The position numbers were made by a program, and so were the translations under genes. From Lachnospiraceae bacterium UBA7729 (GTDB taxonomy: Bacteria; Bacillota; Clostridia; Lachnospirales; Lachnospiraceae), in NCBI GenBank assembly GCA_002482005.1, contig DLFD01000022.1, forward strand, positions 49,405-74,291: DNA of 24,887 nt. Reading direction: 5' to 3'. How positions within the stretch are numbered: the first letter of the stretch is position 1; each line of letters begins with the position of its first letter. Shown here one piece after another: positions 1 through 6,655 of the stretch. The notes under the pieces are model-generated. The model was not told the DNA's origin. It searched no databases and was given only the letters and a program-made list of their open reading frames with translations.

Positions 1-1778
1 CCAGCCAGCCGGGCGCCGGCGATACAGACGATCCGGAGCCCAGCCAGCCGGACGTCATCTCCGCAGAGGTTCTGAGAAACTTTGAGGAGGAGTCCGGCTT
101 TCATCTGACGCCTGTTCCATGGACTGTGGACGGCTTTTTCTATGACGAAGAGGACCAGCCGTCGCGGCACCCATTTTACAGCGCGGGTCTTTATTATCTT
201 CAGGAACCGAGCGCGATGGCGCCGGCGCAGATCCTTCCCGTCCGGCCGGGCGACCGGGTCCTTGACCTCTGCGCGGCTCCGGGCGGCAAGACGACCGAGC
301 TGGGCGCAAGGCTTCAGGGAAAAGGACTCCTTGTCGCCAATGAGATCAGCCCTGCCCGTGTCAAAGCTCTGGTGCGCAATGTGGAGCTTTTCGGCATCCC
401 GAATGCGGTCATTACCAATACGGATTCATCGAAACTGCTGCAGAATTACAGAGGCTTCTTTGACAAGGTCCTGGTCGATGCGCCATGCTCCGGGGAAGGC
501 ATGTTCCGCAAGGACCAGGGAGCGATCGATACCTGGTCGCCTGACAAGGTGAGAGAGTGCGCACAGATCCAGCGCCGGATCACCGTGGATTCTGCAGACA
601 TGCTCAGACCAGGCGGGTATATGGTCTATTCGACCTGCACATTTGCGCCGGAGGAGGACGAGCTGGCGATCCTCCATCTGCTGTCTGTCCGTCCGGAAAT
701 GGAACTTCTGGACATCTCCAAAACCGGAGGAAGGTCAGGATTCTCGGATGGGCTCAGCGTGGAGAGACTGAGGAAGCTGGGATATCTGGATGAGGAGACA
801 GGAAGGGACGAAGCTCATACCGACGGAAGCTGGATCGGAGCTGAGACTCCGGATCTCACAAAGACCTGCCGTCTGTGGCCGCACAGGATCGAGGGAGAAG
901 GCCACTTTGTCGCCCTGCTGCGAAAGAGGGGCGGAGAGGATGCCGGAAGCATCTCTGACGCCGGCTCCAATGGCGTCGGCTCCAATGGCGTCGGCTCCAA
1001 TGGCGTTGGATCCAATGACGCCGGACCCAATCCGGAAGCTTTTGTTTTCAGGGAAAAGAAAGCCGGAAAGGGAAAGAGCTGCATAAAGGGGAAGGCGCCT
1101 GAAGCAGCAGCCGGCAAGGGCAGCAGAGGCTGGAAAAGCAACAGAGGCGGCAAGGGCAGCACAGGCGGCAAGGGCAGCGGAGGCAGCAAAGGCAGCAGAG
1201 GCGGCAGAGGCAGCGGAGGCAGGCAGGAACCGGCCGGTCAGCTGTCAGCGTCAGATTTTCAGCTGATCGAGGATTTCACACGTCCGTATCTTGCGGTCGG
1301 TCAGACAGAGGGACTTTCCATTCGGAGAGAAAATCTGGATGTACATGCCGGCAAGGTGTACCTGATGCCGGTCGGCGTCGCAATCGAATCCGGGGTTACG
1401 ACTGCACGTGCAGGCGTCTATCTGGGAGAACTGAAGAAGAACCGTTTCGAACCGGAGCAGGAACTGGCCATGGTCCTGCCGGAGGCGCCATTGCCTCAGA
1501 CAGTGCCCGGGGAGATGCCAGTATCTGTGAGGCAGGCGGACAAGGAGGCAGGGCAAAAAACAGAAAGCCTGGAGGATGTTCTTGGAAGGTACATCTGCCT
1601 GCCGCCGGAAGACGACCGGATCGAGCAGTACCTTCACGGCAATACGATCGAGGTGAAGCAGGAAAGCCCGAACGGCTGGCGTCTTCTCTGCGCCGGCAGG
1701 CATCCGGTCGGCTGGGGCAAGCTGGTAGAGGGGCAGCTCAAGAATAAGTATCCGGCGGGCTGGCGGATTCCGGGGTAA
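1..1778 (+). CDS. rsmF: RsmF-type rRNA (cytosine-5-)methyltransferase, 5' end outside window
   Basis: SAM-dependent RNA m5C methyltransferase of the NOL1/NOP2/Sun family, expected to modify 16S rRNA in the cytoplasm. The frame is open from base 3, so the gene starts left of the window; the GTG at 126 lies inside conserved sequence and is not the start. Visible motifs are the SAM-binding LDLCAAPGGKT (about 261-293), DAPCSGEG (about 478-501) and STCTF, whose cysteine (636-638) is the expected catalytic nucleophile. The C-terminal part (about 1250-1778, ending in GWRIPG) matches the RsmF C-terminal region with a PUA-like RNA-binding fold. Between them lies an unusual linker of about 110 residues, first GVGSN repeats and then a basic G/K/R/S-rich tract, longer than expected for the family. 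About 591 residues are visible. Family assignment is secure; the exact target nucleotide is not shown by sequence. Confidence 0.93.
   Translation, partial: SQPGAGDTDDPEPSQPDVISAEVLRNFEEESGFHLTPVPWTVDGFFYDEEDQPSRHPFYSAGLYYLQEPSAMAPAQILPVRPGDRVLDLCAAPGGKTTELGARLQGKGLLVANEISPARVKALVRNVELFGIPNAVITNTDSSKLLQNYRGFFDKVLVDAPCSGEGMFRKDQGAIDTWSPDKVRECAQIQRRITVDSADMLRPGGYMVYSTCTFAPEEDELAILHLLSVRPEMELLDISKTGGRSGFSDGLSVERLRKLGYLDEETGRDEAHTDGSWIGAETPDLTKTCRLWPHRIEGEGHFVALLRKRGGEDAGSISDAGSNGVGSNGVGSNGVGSNDAGPNPEAFVFREKKAGKGKSCIKGKAPEAAAGKGSRGWKSNRGGKGSTGGKGSGGSKGSRGGRGSGGRQEPAGQLSASDFQLIEDFTRPYLAVGQTEGLSIRRENLDVHAGKVYLMPVGVAIESGVTTARAGVYLGELKKNRFEPEQELAMVLPEAPLPQTVPGEMPVSVRQADKEAGQKTESLEDVLGRYICLPPEDDRIEQYLHGNTIEVKQESPNGWRLLCAGRHPVGWGKLVEGQLKNKYPAGWRIPG
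963..1031 (+). repeat. 15-bp tandem repeat inside rsmF (GVGSN units)
   Basis: Four to five head-to-tail copies of a 15-bp unit (GGCTCCAATGGCGTC). The first two are identical, the third differs at its last base and later ones diverge. Each unit encodes GVGSN, so copy-number changes stay in frame. It sits in the linker between the catalytic and C-terminal RNA-binding parts. Confidence 0.9.
1144..1224 (+). repeat. Low-complexity G/K/S/R-coding repeat in rsmF linker
   Basis: Imperfect 9/18-bp repeats based on GGCGGCAAGGGCAGC encode a glycine-, serine-, lysine- and arginine-rich basic tract. This is probably a flexible, RNA-contacting linker (inference). It also makes proline- and leucine-rich spurious ORFs on the opposite strand. 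Confidence 0.8.
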
Positions 1779-1839
1779 GATGCCTGGATGCTGCGGAAGC
1801 CGGCCTGTCAGATCAGCCGAAAAATTTTGAAAAAAGTAC

Positions 1840-1868
1840 TTGCATTTTCTGGAACGCCGCGTTATGAT
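1840..1868 (+). promoter_or_regulatory. Promoter for the tRNA-Pro gene
   Basis: TTGCAT at 1840-1845 and TATGAT at 1863-1868 are separated by 17 bp, a good sigma-70/SigA-type promoter. It lies 41 bp upstream of the tRNA 5' end and downstream of rsmF, so the tRNA is likely an independent transcription unit. Confidence 0.75.
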
Positions 1869-1908
1869 TAGGAAGCTTGCTTGAGAGCAAACAGAAAAAA
1901 GCAGGAAT

Positions 1909-1982
1909 CGATGCGTGGCTCAGTTTGGTAGAGCGCTGCGTTCGGGACGCAGAGGTCGCTGGTTCAAATCCAGTCGCATCGA
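1909..1982 (+). tRNA. tRNA-Pro (anticodon CGG)
   Basis: A full cloverleaf can be folded by eye. The acceptor stem CGATGCG (1909-1915) pairs perfectly with CGCATCG (1975-1981). The D stem is GCTC/GAGC, the anticodon stem CTGCG/CGCAG with loop TTCGGGA (1941-1947), the variable loop AGGTC, and the T arm GCTGG-TTCAAAT-CCAGT. Anticodon CGG at 1943-1945 reads proline CCG codons. The discriminator base is A (1982), as expected for bacterial tRNA-Pro. CCA is not encoded. Confidence 0.97.
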
Positions 1983-1989
1983 CGAAAGA

Positions 1990-2025
1990 AAAGCAGATAC
2001 CAGAAGGGTATCTGCTTTTCTTTTT
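1990..2025 (+). terminator. Rho-independent terminator of tRNA-Pro
   Basis: A perfect 10-bp stem AGCAGATACC (1992-2001) / GGTATCTGCT (2007-2016), loop 2002-2006, is followed by TTTCTTTTT. It begins eight bases after the tRNA. Confidence 0.93.
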
Positions 2026-2060
2026 ATCTATATGAATTCACCATGAACCAGTAGCCTCAT

Positions 2061-2222
2061 TGTGCACCAAGCGCCCGCGTGAGGGGACGCGCACATATTC
2101 CACTTAGCGAGCACAAGCGAAGCGCAGTGCGAGGTTAGTGGAACAGCGATTTCGCGCGCGGTGCGCGAGGAACCTGCGGACGCGGTGCGCGCACGACACA
2201 TTCCGAAGGCAGCGAAGCTGCC
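2061..2222. repeat. GC-rich palindromic intergenic element (REP-like)
   Basis: This stretch has no convincing gene but several dyads: TGTGC/GCACA at 2061-2065 and 2091-2095; an imperfect 17-nt inverted pair at 2098-2114 and 2127-2143 (TTCCACT pairs AGTGGAA; GCAC pairs GTGC); a directly repeated CGCGGTGCGCG (about 2157 and 2181); and a perfect GGCAGC-GAA-GCTGCC hairpin at 2208-2222, just downstream of the pfkB stop. It looks like a dispersed palindromic repeat, but only one copy is in the window, so dispersal cannot be shown here. The last hairpin has no clear T-tract and is a weak terminator candidate for pfkB. Confidence 0.5.
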
Positions 2223-2247
2223 GGAGGAGAGGCCGCGCCCCCAGTGC

Positions 2248-3150
2248 TCAGCCTTTTTCTTTCAGGAAATCTTCCACCTCGTCTTCTGTCGGTATCGACG
2301 GTGCAGCTCCGCTCTGCGAGACCGCGATCGCGGATGCTGCCGAGGCATATCTCATGGCTTCCGGTATCCCTTTCCCTTTCAGCAGGCTTCCGATAAAGAA
2401 TCCTGTATAGGTATCTCCTGCAGCGGTTGTGTCTGCTACTTTCACGCGATAGATCCCCTGCCGGAAGATCCCTTCTTTGCTGATGCAGACGGAGCCGTCC
2501 CCGCCCAGAGTCAGCACGATCGTGGCATCCGGGAACTTTTTCCTGAGCCCTTCGGCAAGCTCATCTTTATCCTTCGAGGAAGTATCGAGAAGCTGTCCGG
2601 CTTCGACTTCATTCAGAAGAAAGATGTCGATGTCTTCGAGAGGAAGCCTCAGGATCTTTTCATTCATCGGCGACGGGTTCAGGACAATGACCATGCCCTT
2701 GCTGTGGGCCTGCTTCACGATATAAGACAGCTCATTGATCTCATTCTGCAGGACCATGTAGTCCCCCTTTTCAAAGTGGGAGAGGACGCTGTCTGCCTGC
2801 TCCCTGGTGATCATCTGGTTGGTTCCGCCGTAGAGCAGGATACAGTTGTCGCCGGTTATGTCACGCTGGATGATGGCATGTCCGGTGTGGGCACCCGGAA
2901 GCACGGATACATAATCCGTATGGACTCCGGCAGCCTTCATCGTGTCGACGAGGAACTGACCATCAGGACCGATCGAGCCCGCATGGTACGTCTCTGCCCC
3001 GGCCCTTGCGAGGGCGATCGACTGATTCAGCCCCTTGCCGCCGGTGAACACATGGTAGGAAAGGGACGAAAGAGTCTCTCCCTTGCCGACAAAGTGGTCG
3101 ACCGAATATACGTTATCAATATTGAGAGAGCCGAAACTTAGCACCTTCAT
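2248..3150 (-). CDS. PfkB/ribokinase-family carbohydrate kinase
   Basis: Cytoplasmic ATP-dependent sugar kinase of the ribokinase superfamily, 300 aa (usual length). The N-terminal sugar-binding signature GGKGLNQ is at residues 37-43, NPSP at 158-161, a LNEVEA lid/substrate motif at 179-184, and the C-terminal signature DTTAAGD at 240-246, where the last Asp (D246) is the expected catalytic base. The start chosen is the ATG at 3150, because MKVLSFGSLNID is the typical N-terminus and GGAGG lies 7 bases upstream; a longer in-frame ATG at 3273 would overlap the divergent gene. Ribokinase is the closest named relative, but the sugar cannot be fixed from sequence and no transporter or sugar operon flanks it. 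Divergent from the carbonic anhydrase-like gene. Confidence 0.92.
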   Translation of the reverse strand: MKVLSFGSLNIDNVYSVDHFVGKGETLSSLSYHVFTGGKGLNQSIALARAGAETYHAGSIGPDGQFLVDTMKAAGVHTDYVSVLPGAHTGHAIIQRDITGDNCILLYGGTNQMITREQADSVLSHFEKGDYMVLQNEINELSYIVKQAHSKGMVIVLNPSPMNEKILRLPLEDIDIFLLNEVEAGQLLDTSSKDKDELAEGLRKKFPDATIVLTLGGDGSVCISKEGIFRQGIYRVKVADTTAAGDTYTGFFIGSLLKGKGIPEAMRYASAASAIAVSQSGAAPSIPTEDEVEDFLKEKG

Positions 3151-3235
3151 GGAACATCCTCCATTCAACATTCTGTTATAATCAGAATATAGCAGGATTT
3201 TCATCAAAATACGATAGATATCGGGGGGAACAGAG
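3151..3235. promoter_or_regulatory. Divergent promoter region between pfkB and the carbonic anhydrase-like gene
   Basis: An 85-bp AT-rich gap must hold promoters for both directions. On the plus strand TATAAT is at 3177-3182 with only a weak -35. On the minus strand an extended -10 (TGCTATATT) reads toward pfkB. Overlap of the two suggests interference or co-regulation, but the assignment is by eye. Confidence 0.4.
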
Positions 3236-3766
3236 ATGTCGAAGCAGGAAGAGATCATCAAAAGAATCCACACGAGACCGCAGATTGACGTATCGACATA
3301 TGTCGATCATATGGCGTCTGTGACAGGGGATGTTCATATCGGAAAGAGGTGCGGCATCTTCCCGACGGCGGTCATCCGGGGAGATGAGGACTCGATTACA
3401 CTCGGAGATGGGACAAATGTTCAGGACGGCGCTGTTCTTCATACCGATACAGGATTCCCCTGCACGATCGGGGATGGCGTCACGATCGGCCACCGCGCGG
3501 TCATCCACGGCTGCGCCATCGGGGACAATTCCCTGATCGGAATGGGAGCCATCGTCATGAACGGCGCCAGGATCGGGAAAGACTGCATCATCGGAGCGGG
3601 CGCCCTGGTGACCCAGGGGACCGAGATCCCGGACGGCATGATGGCGTTCGGAAGTCCCGCAAAGGTCAGAAGACCCCTGAGACCGGAAGAGGCAGAGGCA
3701 AACCGTGAGAATGCCAGGACATACGTTCTGATCGCAGAGGCACATGTAAGGGCTTCCGGAAACTGA
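3236..3766 (+). CDS. Gamma-class carbonic anhydrase-like hexapeptide-repeat protein
   Basis: A 176-aa left-handed beta-helix protein with repeated [LIV]GxxxxI hexapeptides across residues about 30-140. The residues typical of gamma carbonic anhydrases are present with the right spacing: R48 and D50 (RGD), Q63, and three metal-ligand histidines H69 (LHTD), H86 (GHR) and H91 (IHGC). The family trimerises and binds Zn or Fe; members hydrate CO2 or act as uncharacterised acyltransferase-like proteins. The ATG at 3236 is preceded by a GGGGGG-type ribosome binding site 7 bases upstream. The stop lies in a perfect palindrome (3763-3774) that also contains the stop of the convergent ABC ATPase gene. 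Catalytic activity is inference. Confidence 0.9.
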   Translation: MSKQEEIIKRIHTRPQIDVSTYVDHMASVTGDVHIGKRCGIFPTAVIRGDEDSITLGDGTNVQDGAVLHTDTGFPCTIGDGVTIGHRAVIHGCAIGDNSLIGMGAIVMNGARIGKDCIIGAGALVTQGTEIPDGMMAFGSPAKVRRPLRPEEAEANRENARTYVLIAEAHVRASGN

Positions 3767-3770
3767 GCGC

Positions 3771-4358
3771 TCAGCGCCTGCCAAGGTCGAATCTCCGGCA
3801 GAATTCCAGTCCTTCATTCGTCCTCTGCGCAAAGACGATGGCCTTGTGGCCTGCTTTGTCCCGGATGTAGGAGATGCACTTTGAGCGCAGATCCGGGTCC
3901 ATCCCGCGAAATGGCTCATCCATCAGCAGAATGTCGGACGGGATGATGGATGCGCGTATCATGACGACAAGACGCCGGGTGACCGGGTCCAGGCTTCTGA
4001 CCGGAACACGGAGCTGATCATCTTTCAGGAACTTTGAGAGCTCCTGGGAGGCAACATTTTCCGACAGACGGCGGTTGACCATGGCCACATTCTCGACGGC
4101 AGAGAACTGCTCGCATAGCCGGTCCTCCTGGAAGACCACGCCGGCATTGACGGATGAATACTTATAATCGCCGAGCAGGTTGACGGAGCCTCTGTCGGGC
4201 TTCTCGAGCCCGAGGATGATGCGGAGAAGAAGGGTCTTGCCGGAATCCTCGGGACCGGTGAGAAGCCAGCAGTCATCGTCCCCGATCTCCCAGCTCACTC
4301 CCTTCAGGACTTCTTCGCCGAGCATTGATTTGTACACGTCTTTTACTTCGATCGTCAT
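3771..4358 (-). CDS. Orphan ABC transporter ATP-binding protein with degenerate signature motif
   Basis: A 195-aa ABC ATPase resembling nitrate/sulfonate/taurine-type (SsuB/TauB-like) importer ATPases. Walker A GPEDSGKT is at residues 35-42, the Q-loop glutamine in VFQEDRL at 77, Walker B DILLMDEP at 142-149 and the D-loop GMD at 152-154. Two elements depart from canon: the LSGGQ signature is replaced by SLDPVTRR (122-129), and the switch histidine is replaced by glutamine in FAQRT. It is also shorter than the usual 240-260 aa. The ATG at 4358 was chosen because MTIEVKDVYK is the family N-terminus; an upstream in-frame start at 4529 only adds a low-complexity leucine/proline tract. The permease partner immediately upstream on this strand is a remnant, so the protein is probably non-functional or works with another permease (inference). 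Confidence 0.85.
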   Translation of the reverse strand: MTIEVKDVYKSMLGEEVLKGVSWEIGDDDCWLLTGPEDSGKTLLLRIILGLEKPDRGSVNLLGDYKYSSVNAGVVFQEDRLCEQFSAVENVAMVNRRLSENVASQELSKFLKDDQLRVPVRSLDPVTRRLVVMIRASIIPSDILLMDEPFRGMDPDLRSKCISYIRDKAGHKAIVFAQRTNEGLEFCRRFDLGRR

Positions 4359-4410
4359 GGAATGATTCCTTATCAGAGATTCAATGATAACGTTTTCGGG
4401 CTGGCTGCTC

Positions 4411-4665
4411 TCAGGATTGCTTTGAAGCACCAAAAGCACCGGAAGAACCGGCAGAACCGGCAGAACCAGAAGAGCCGGAAGGGCCGGGCCCATGTCCCTG
4501 GCCGGGAGTTTTCCGGGAAACTTTCCCAAACTTTGCAGGAAGGATGATGTATTTCAGCCTTTCCTTAAGCGGGATGTGGAACACATCCGCCATCTCCATA
4601 AGCTTCGGATCTACTTCTCCCATAAAAAACCTCCGGATCCCAATGAATTTTCGCTCATTTCCCAA
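4411..4665 (-). pseudogene. Fragment of ABC importer permease (EAA-loop region)
   Basis: Residues VDPKLMEMADVFHIP followed by LKERLKYIILPA (about 4540-4620) match the cytoplasmic EAA-loop pattern of binding-protein-dependent permeases (E-x-A then a turn and I-x-LP). This is the helix pair that docks on the ATPase encoded directly downstream. The transmembrane segments expected before and after are missing: upstream lies a transposase fragment, downstream low-complexity repeat. An ATG at 4623 has GGAGG six bases upstream, so a 70-aa peptide could be translated, but it could not form a permease. Most likely a relic of an importer operon broken by insertion and deletion. Motif match is by eye. 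Confidence 0.6.
4433..4489. repeat. Short 9-bp tandem repeat between ATPase and permease remnant
   Basis: Imperfect copies of a 9-bp unit (CCGGCAGAA and variants such as CCGGAAGAA and CCAGAAGAG) run through this stretch. They fill the space where the C-terminal half of the permease should be and create spurious GSSGSAG-type or LPVLPV-type translations. Confidence 0.7.
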
Positions 4666-4692
4666 GATAACAGGAAGCCGATATTTGTATTA

Positions 4693-5268
4693 CTAAATCT
4701 TCTGATCTTTGCCAACCATGACGTTTACCGAAAGCAGATACTTGCTGCGGCCACGGCGCTTTTTGCAGATGCTAAAGATCTTTTTGATGGAAAGCTGCTG
4801 ACCGTCGTACTCATAACGGATACGGCTGCTCTTCTTGATCATAGCAATGGAATCCAGCCCAAGGCCCCTGATTGCAATAAGCTGCGCCGGGTTGGAAAAC
4901 CAGCTGTCAAACAGCACATAATCAGCTGTGTGGCCGGCATTCTGAGCTGTTTTGATCAACTCAAGCATTGCATCGGTTCCCTTCATCTGTGCCGGCTTTC
5001 TGCGTTGTGCAGCCAGTGACCGTCCGTCAAAGTGTTCCTGCGGTCCAATCAGATTGGAAGCCTTCGATGAGGCAAGAAGGCAGCCGTTGACTGGAAGGAA
5101 GGTATTGCCATCAGTCCATCCGAGGGTCATCAGGCGATATCCCTTGGTGTAGCGCATGGAAGTATGATCAAACACCCTGAAAACCAGTTCAGTTTTCTTG
5201 CAGCTGGTACGTTCGAAGAGGCTGTCATCGACAACGAATGCATTCACCAGGCTTTTATCAGTCAACAT
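4693..5268 (-). mobile_element. IS4-type DDE transposase fragment (central part only)
   Basis: The 191-aa frame carries the central catalytic region of an IS4-type transposase: VNAFVVDDSLFERT with the first catalytic Asp near its start, GYRLMTLGWTDG, and YVLFDSWFSNPAQ with the second catalytic Asp. The frame stops shortly after a conserved LLSVNVMVGKD, so the third catalytic residue (Glu) and about 200 C-terminal residues are absent, as are about 130 N-terminal residues. No terminal inverted repeats were found at the edges. It is therefore dead. It is flanked by a permease fragment on one side and a short hydrophobic ORF on the other, suggesting insertion into an ABC permease gene followed by erosion. 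Confidence 0.85.
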
Positions 5269-5398
5269 TGATCTTCGGAAGAAGACCGATGATGTCCATC
5301 ACAAGAAGGACCGCGACTGCAGTCGCCGGCACAACCTCTACAATTTCTGAGAAGGTAGCCAGAATCCTGCGAATTCGTTCCATTGCGTTTCTGCCCAT
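5258..5398 (-). pseudogene. Short hydrophobic ORF, probable truncated membrane protein
   Basis: The minus-strand frame from ATG 5398 to TGA 5258 encodes 46 aa: a basic N-terminus (MGRNAMERIRRIL) and one strongly hydrophobic stretch around VVPATAVAVLLVM. It ends exactly where the transposase fragment starts. It could be the upstream piece of the permease whose EAA loop survives at 4540-4620, or the N-terminus of an unrelated protein. An in-frame TGA lies four codons upstream. No good ribosome binding site was seen. Whether it is translated is unknown. Confidence 0.35.
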
Positions 5399-5457
5399 AT
5401 GGACTCATCTGTTTCTGACGGAGACAGAATCACTTCTTCACCGGTCTCGGATCTCTT

Positions 5458-5970
5458 TTACAGAACCAGTGACGGCGCCGCGTAGACCCTTGCCAGAAGT
5501 TCCTGGTTCAGCGCGTACAGCCCTTTTGCATCGCTTCCGAACAGCTTATACTTCTTGATCAGGTCTTCGGCATTCTTCTCCTCCTCGCCCTGCTCTTTGA
5601 CGAACCAGTCGAAGCACTGCATGGTGCGGAAGTCGTCCACATCCTTCGCGGCCTTGTAGATCTGGTTGATCCATGCAGTGACCTGCTGTTCATGGGCAAG
5701 TCCGAACTTCAGCGGATCCTCCAGGGAAGCATAGGTTTTGTCCGGCTTTGCAACCTCTCCGAACGTGACGGTCTCGCCGTTGTTGTGGAGGTAGGTTCTC
5801 ATGAGCATCGCGTGGTCCCTTTCCTCTTGCGCCTGGATATCATACCAGTGTGCAAATCCGTCCAGACCCTGATCGTAGTAGTAATTTGCGAAGTCCAGAT
5901 AGAGGTACGCAGAATAGAATTCTTTTGTGACCTGTTCATTGATCAGTGAGCTGACCTTTTTGTCAAGCAT
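5458..5970 (-). CDS. ftnA: Ferritin (iron storage)
   Basis: A 170-aa non-haem bacterial ferritin, usual length. It self-assembles into a 24-subunit cytoplasmic cage that oxidises Fe(II) and stores iron. Ferroxidase-centre residues are in place: E17 (TKEFYSAY), E50 and H53 (QEERDHA), E94 (AHEQQV), Q127 and E130 (KEQGEEEKN). Two ATGs are close together; the second (5970) is preferred because the AAGGAAGG ribosome binding site is about 9 bases upstream of it but overlaps the first (5979). Monocistronic on this strand with its own candidate promoter; downstream lie only decayed fragments. Confidence 0.94.
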   Translation of the reverse strand: MLDKKVSSLINEQVTKEFYSAYLYLDFANYYYDQGLDGFAHWYDIQAQEERDHAMLMRTYLHNNGETVTFGEVAKPDKTYASLEDPLKFGLAHEQQVTAWINQIYKAAKDVDDFRTMQCFDWFVKEQGEEEKNAEDLIKKYKLFGSDAKGLYALNQELLARVYAAPSLVL

Positions 5971-6022
5971 GTCAAACATCCCTTCCTTATCGAAAAATGA
6001 AATCGCTTTCTACAGCTCTTCT

Positions 6023-6031
6023 ATTGTAGCA
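6023..6031 (-). promoter_or_regulatory. Extended -10 promoter element for ferritin
   Basis: On the minus strand TGCTACAAT is an extended -10, about 53 bases upstream of the chosen ferritin start. A TTGATC further upstream is at a 21-bp spacing, too long to be a standard -35. Confidence 0.45.
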
Positions 6032-6282
6032 CCGTCCGGGCGTTTTGCTGATCAATCTTTTTCATGAGGTACATGCTGCTTGCCATGGTCGATCATGTCC
6101 AGGGAGAATGCCAGGATAAAAACTGTTTTTCAGAACTTCATCGCGAGGGGGTTCCGTGACGGAAGTCTGCGGAGGAGTGCAATACAGCAAATTCGCGGAC
6201 GTTTCGTCCGCCCATAAGTCAACAATAATTCTCACTTTCGAGCTTATTCAGCAAAGGTTCTCAACAAAAGCGGCAGTTTCAT
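6032..6282. other. Intergenic region without a gene; two small hairpins
   Basis: No ORF with a ribosome binding site was found between ferritin and the pilus promoter. Two perfect short hairpins are visible: TTCCG-TGA-CGGAA (6152-6164) and GCGGACG-TTT-CGTCCGC (6195-6211). Neither is followed by a T-tract on the plus strand, so they are not convincing terminators. Confidence 0.5.
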
Positions 6283-6311
6283 TTGACACATATTCGAAAA
6301 CAGGGTAGTAT
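6283..6311 (+). promoter_or_regulatory. Strong promoter of the pilus operon
   Basis: A consensus TTGACA (6283-6288), a 17-bp spacer and TAGTAT (6306-6311). The first gene of the pilus cluster starts at 6410, giving a leader of about 90 nt if transcription begins near 6318. No second promoter this good was seen inside the operon. Confidence 0.85.
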
Positions 6312-6317
6312 CCACTT

Positions 6318-6389
6318 ATGTTGAAAGTTAGTAAAGAAAAACAAAAAGTATATGCAACTAACTGTTTTCTGTATCTCATCAGCGTGTAA
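6318..6389 (+). other. Possible 23-codon leader peptide ORF with overlapping hairpin
   Basis: An ATG at 6318 opens a 23-codon frame (MLKVSKEKQKVYATN and a hydrophobic end) closing with TAA at 6387. The ATG lies 7 bases after the -10 element, at the expected transcription start, so it would be a leaderless message; no ribosome binding site is present. Inside it AGTTAGT (6326-6332) can pair with ACTAACT (6357-6363). It may be an attenuator-like leader or chance. Confidence 0.25.
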
Positions 6390-6409
6390 TTCGGAGAAGG
6401 GCGGAAAGA

Positions 6410-6655
6410 ATGACAGACAGACAGCTGCGGCACCTGAAGCGTACAGATCTGCTCGAGCTTCTTCTGGAGCAGCGGGAGGAAAACGAACGGCTTCAGAAAA
6501 AACTTGAGGAAACAGAAAAGGAACTGAAGCAGCAGAAGCTTGATATTGCGAATGCGGGATCGATTGCGGAAGCGGCTCTTCGTGTCAGTCATGTTTTTGA
6601 GGATGCGCAGAGGGCAGCGGACCTTTATCTGAAGCATGTGACTGGAGGACAATGA
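6410..6655 (+). CDS. Small coiled-coil protein at head of pilus operon
   Basis: An 81-aa, highly charged soluble protein. Residues about 10-48 (LLELLLEQREENERLQKK followed by LEETEKELKQQ) form a clear heptad-like coiled coil, then a small helical tail with AGSIAEAALRVSHVFEDAQ. GGAG lies upstream of ATG 6410. The last codons overlap the signal peptidase start (ATGA at 6652-6655), implying translational coupling. From memory, similar small proteins accompany signal peptidase/sortase clusters in Clostridia, but no function is established. A role as an adaptor or secretion-linked factor is speculation. No signal peptide or membrane segment is present. Confidence 0.8.
   Translation: MTDRQLRHLKRTDLLELLLEQREENERLQKKLEETEKELKQQKLDIANAGSIAEAALRVSHVFEDAQRAADLYLKHVTGGQ

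Noticed and set aside
815..1189. Minus-strand Pro/Leu-rich ORF opposite rsmF
   Set aside because: It is the complement of the G/K/S-rich repeat and has no start signals.
2138..3141. Plus-strand ORFs opposite pfkB
   Set aside because: The minus strand carries conserved kinase motifs in order; the plus frames show no family pattern.
6195..6211. Perfect 7-bp hairpin as terminator
   Set aside because: No T-tract follows on the plus strand and only a weak one on the minus strand; ferritin is transcribed away from it.
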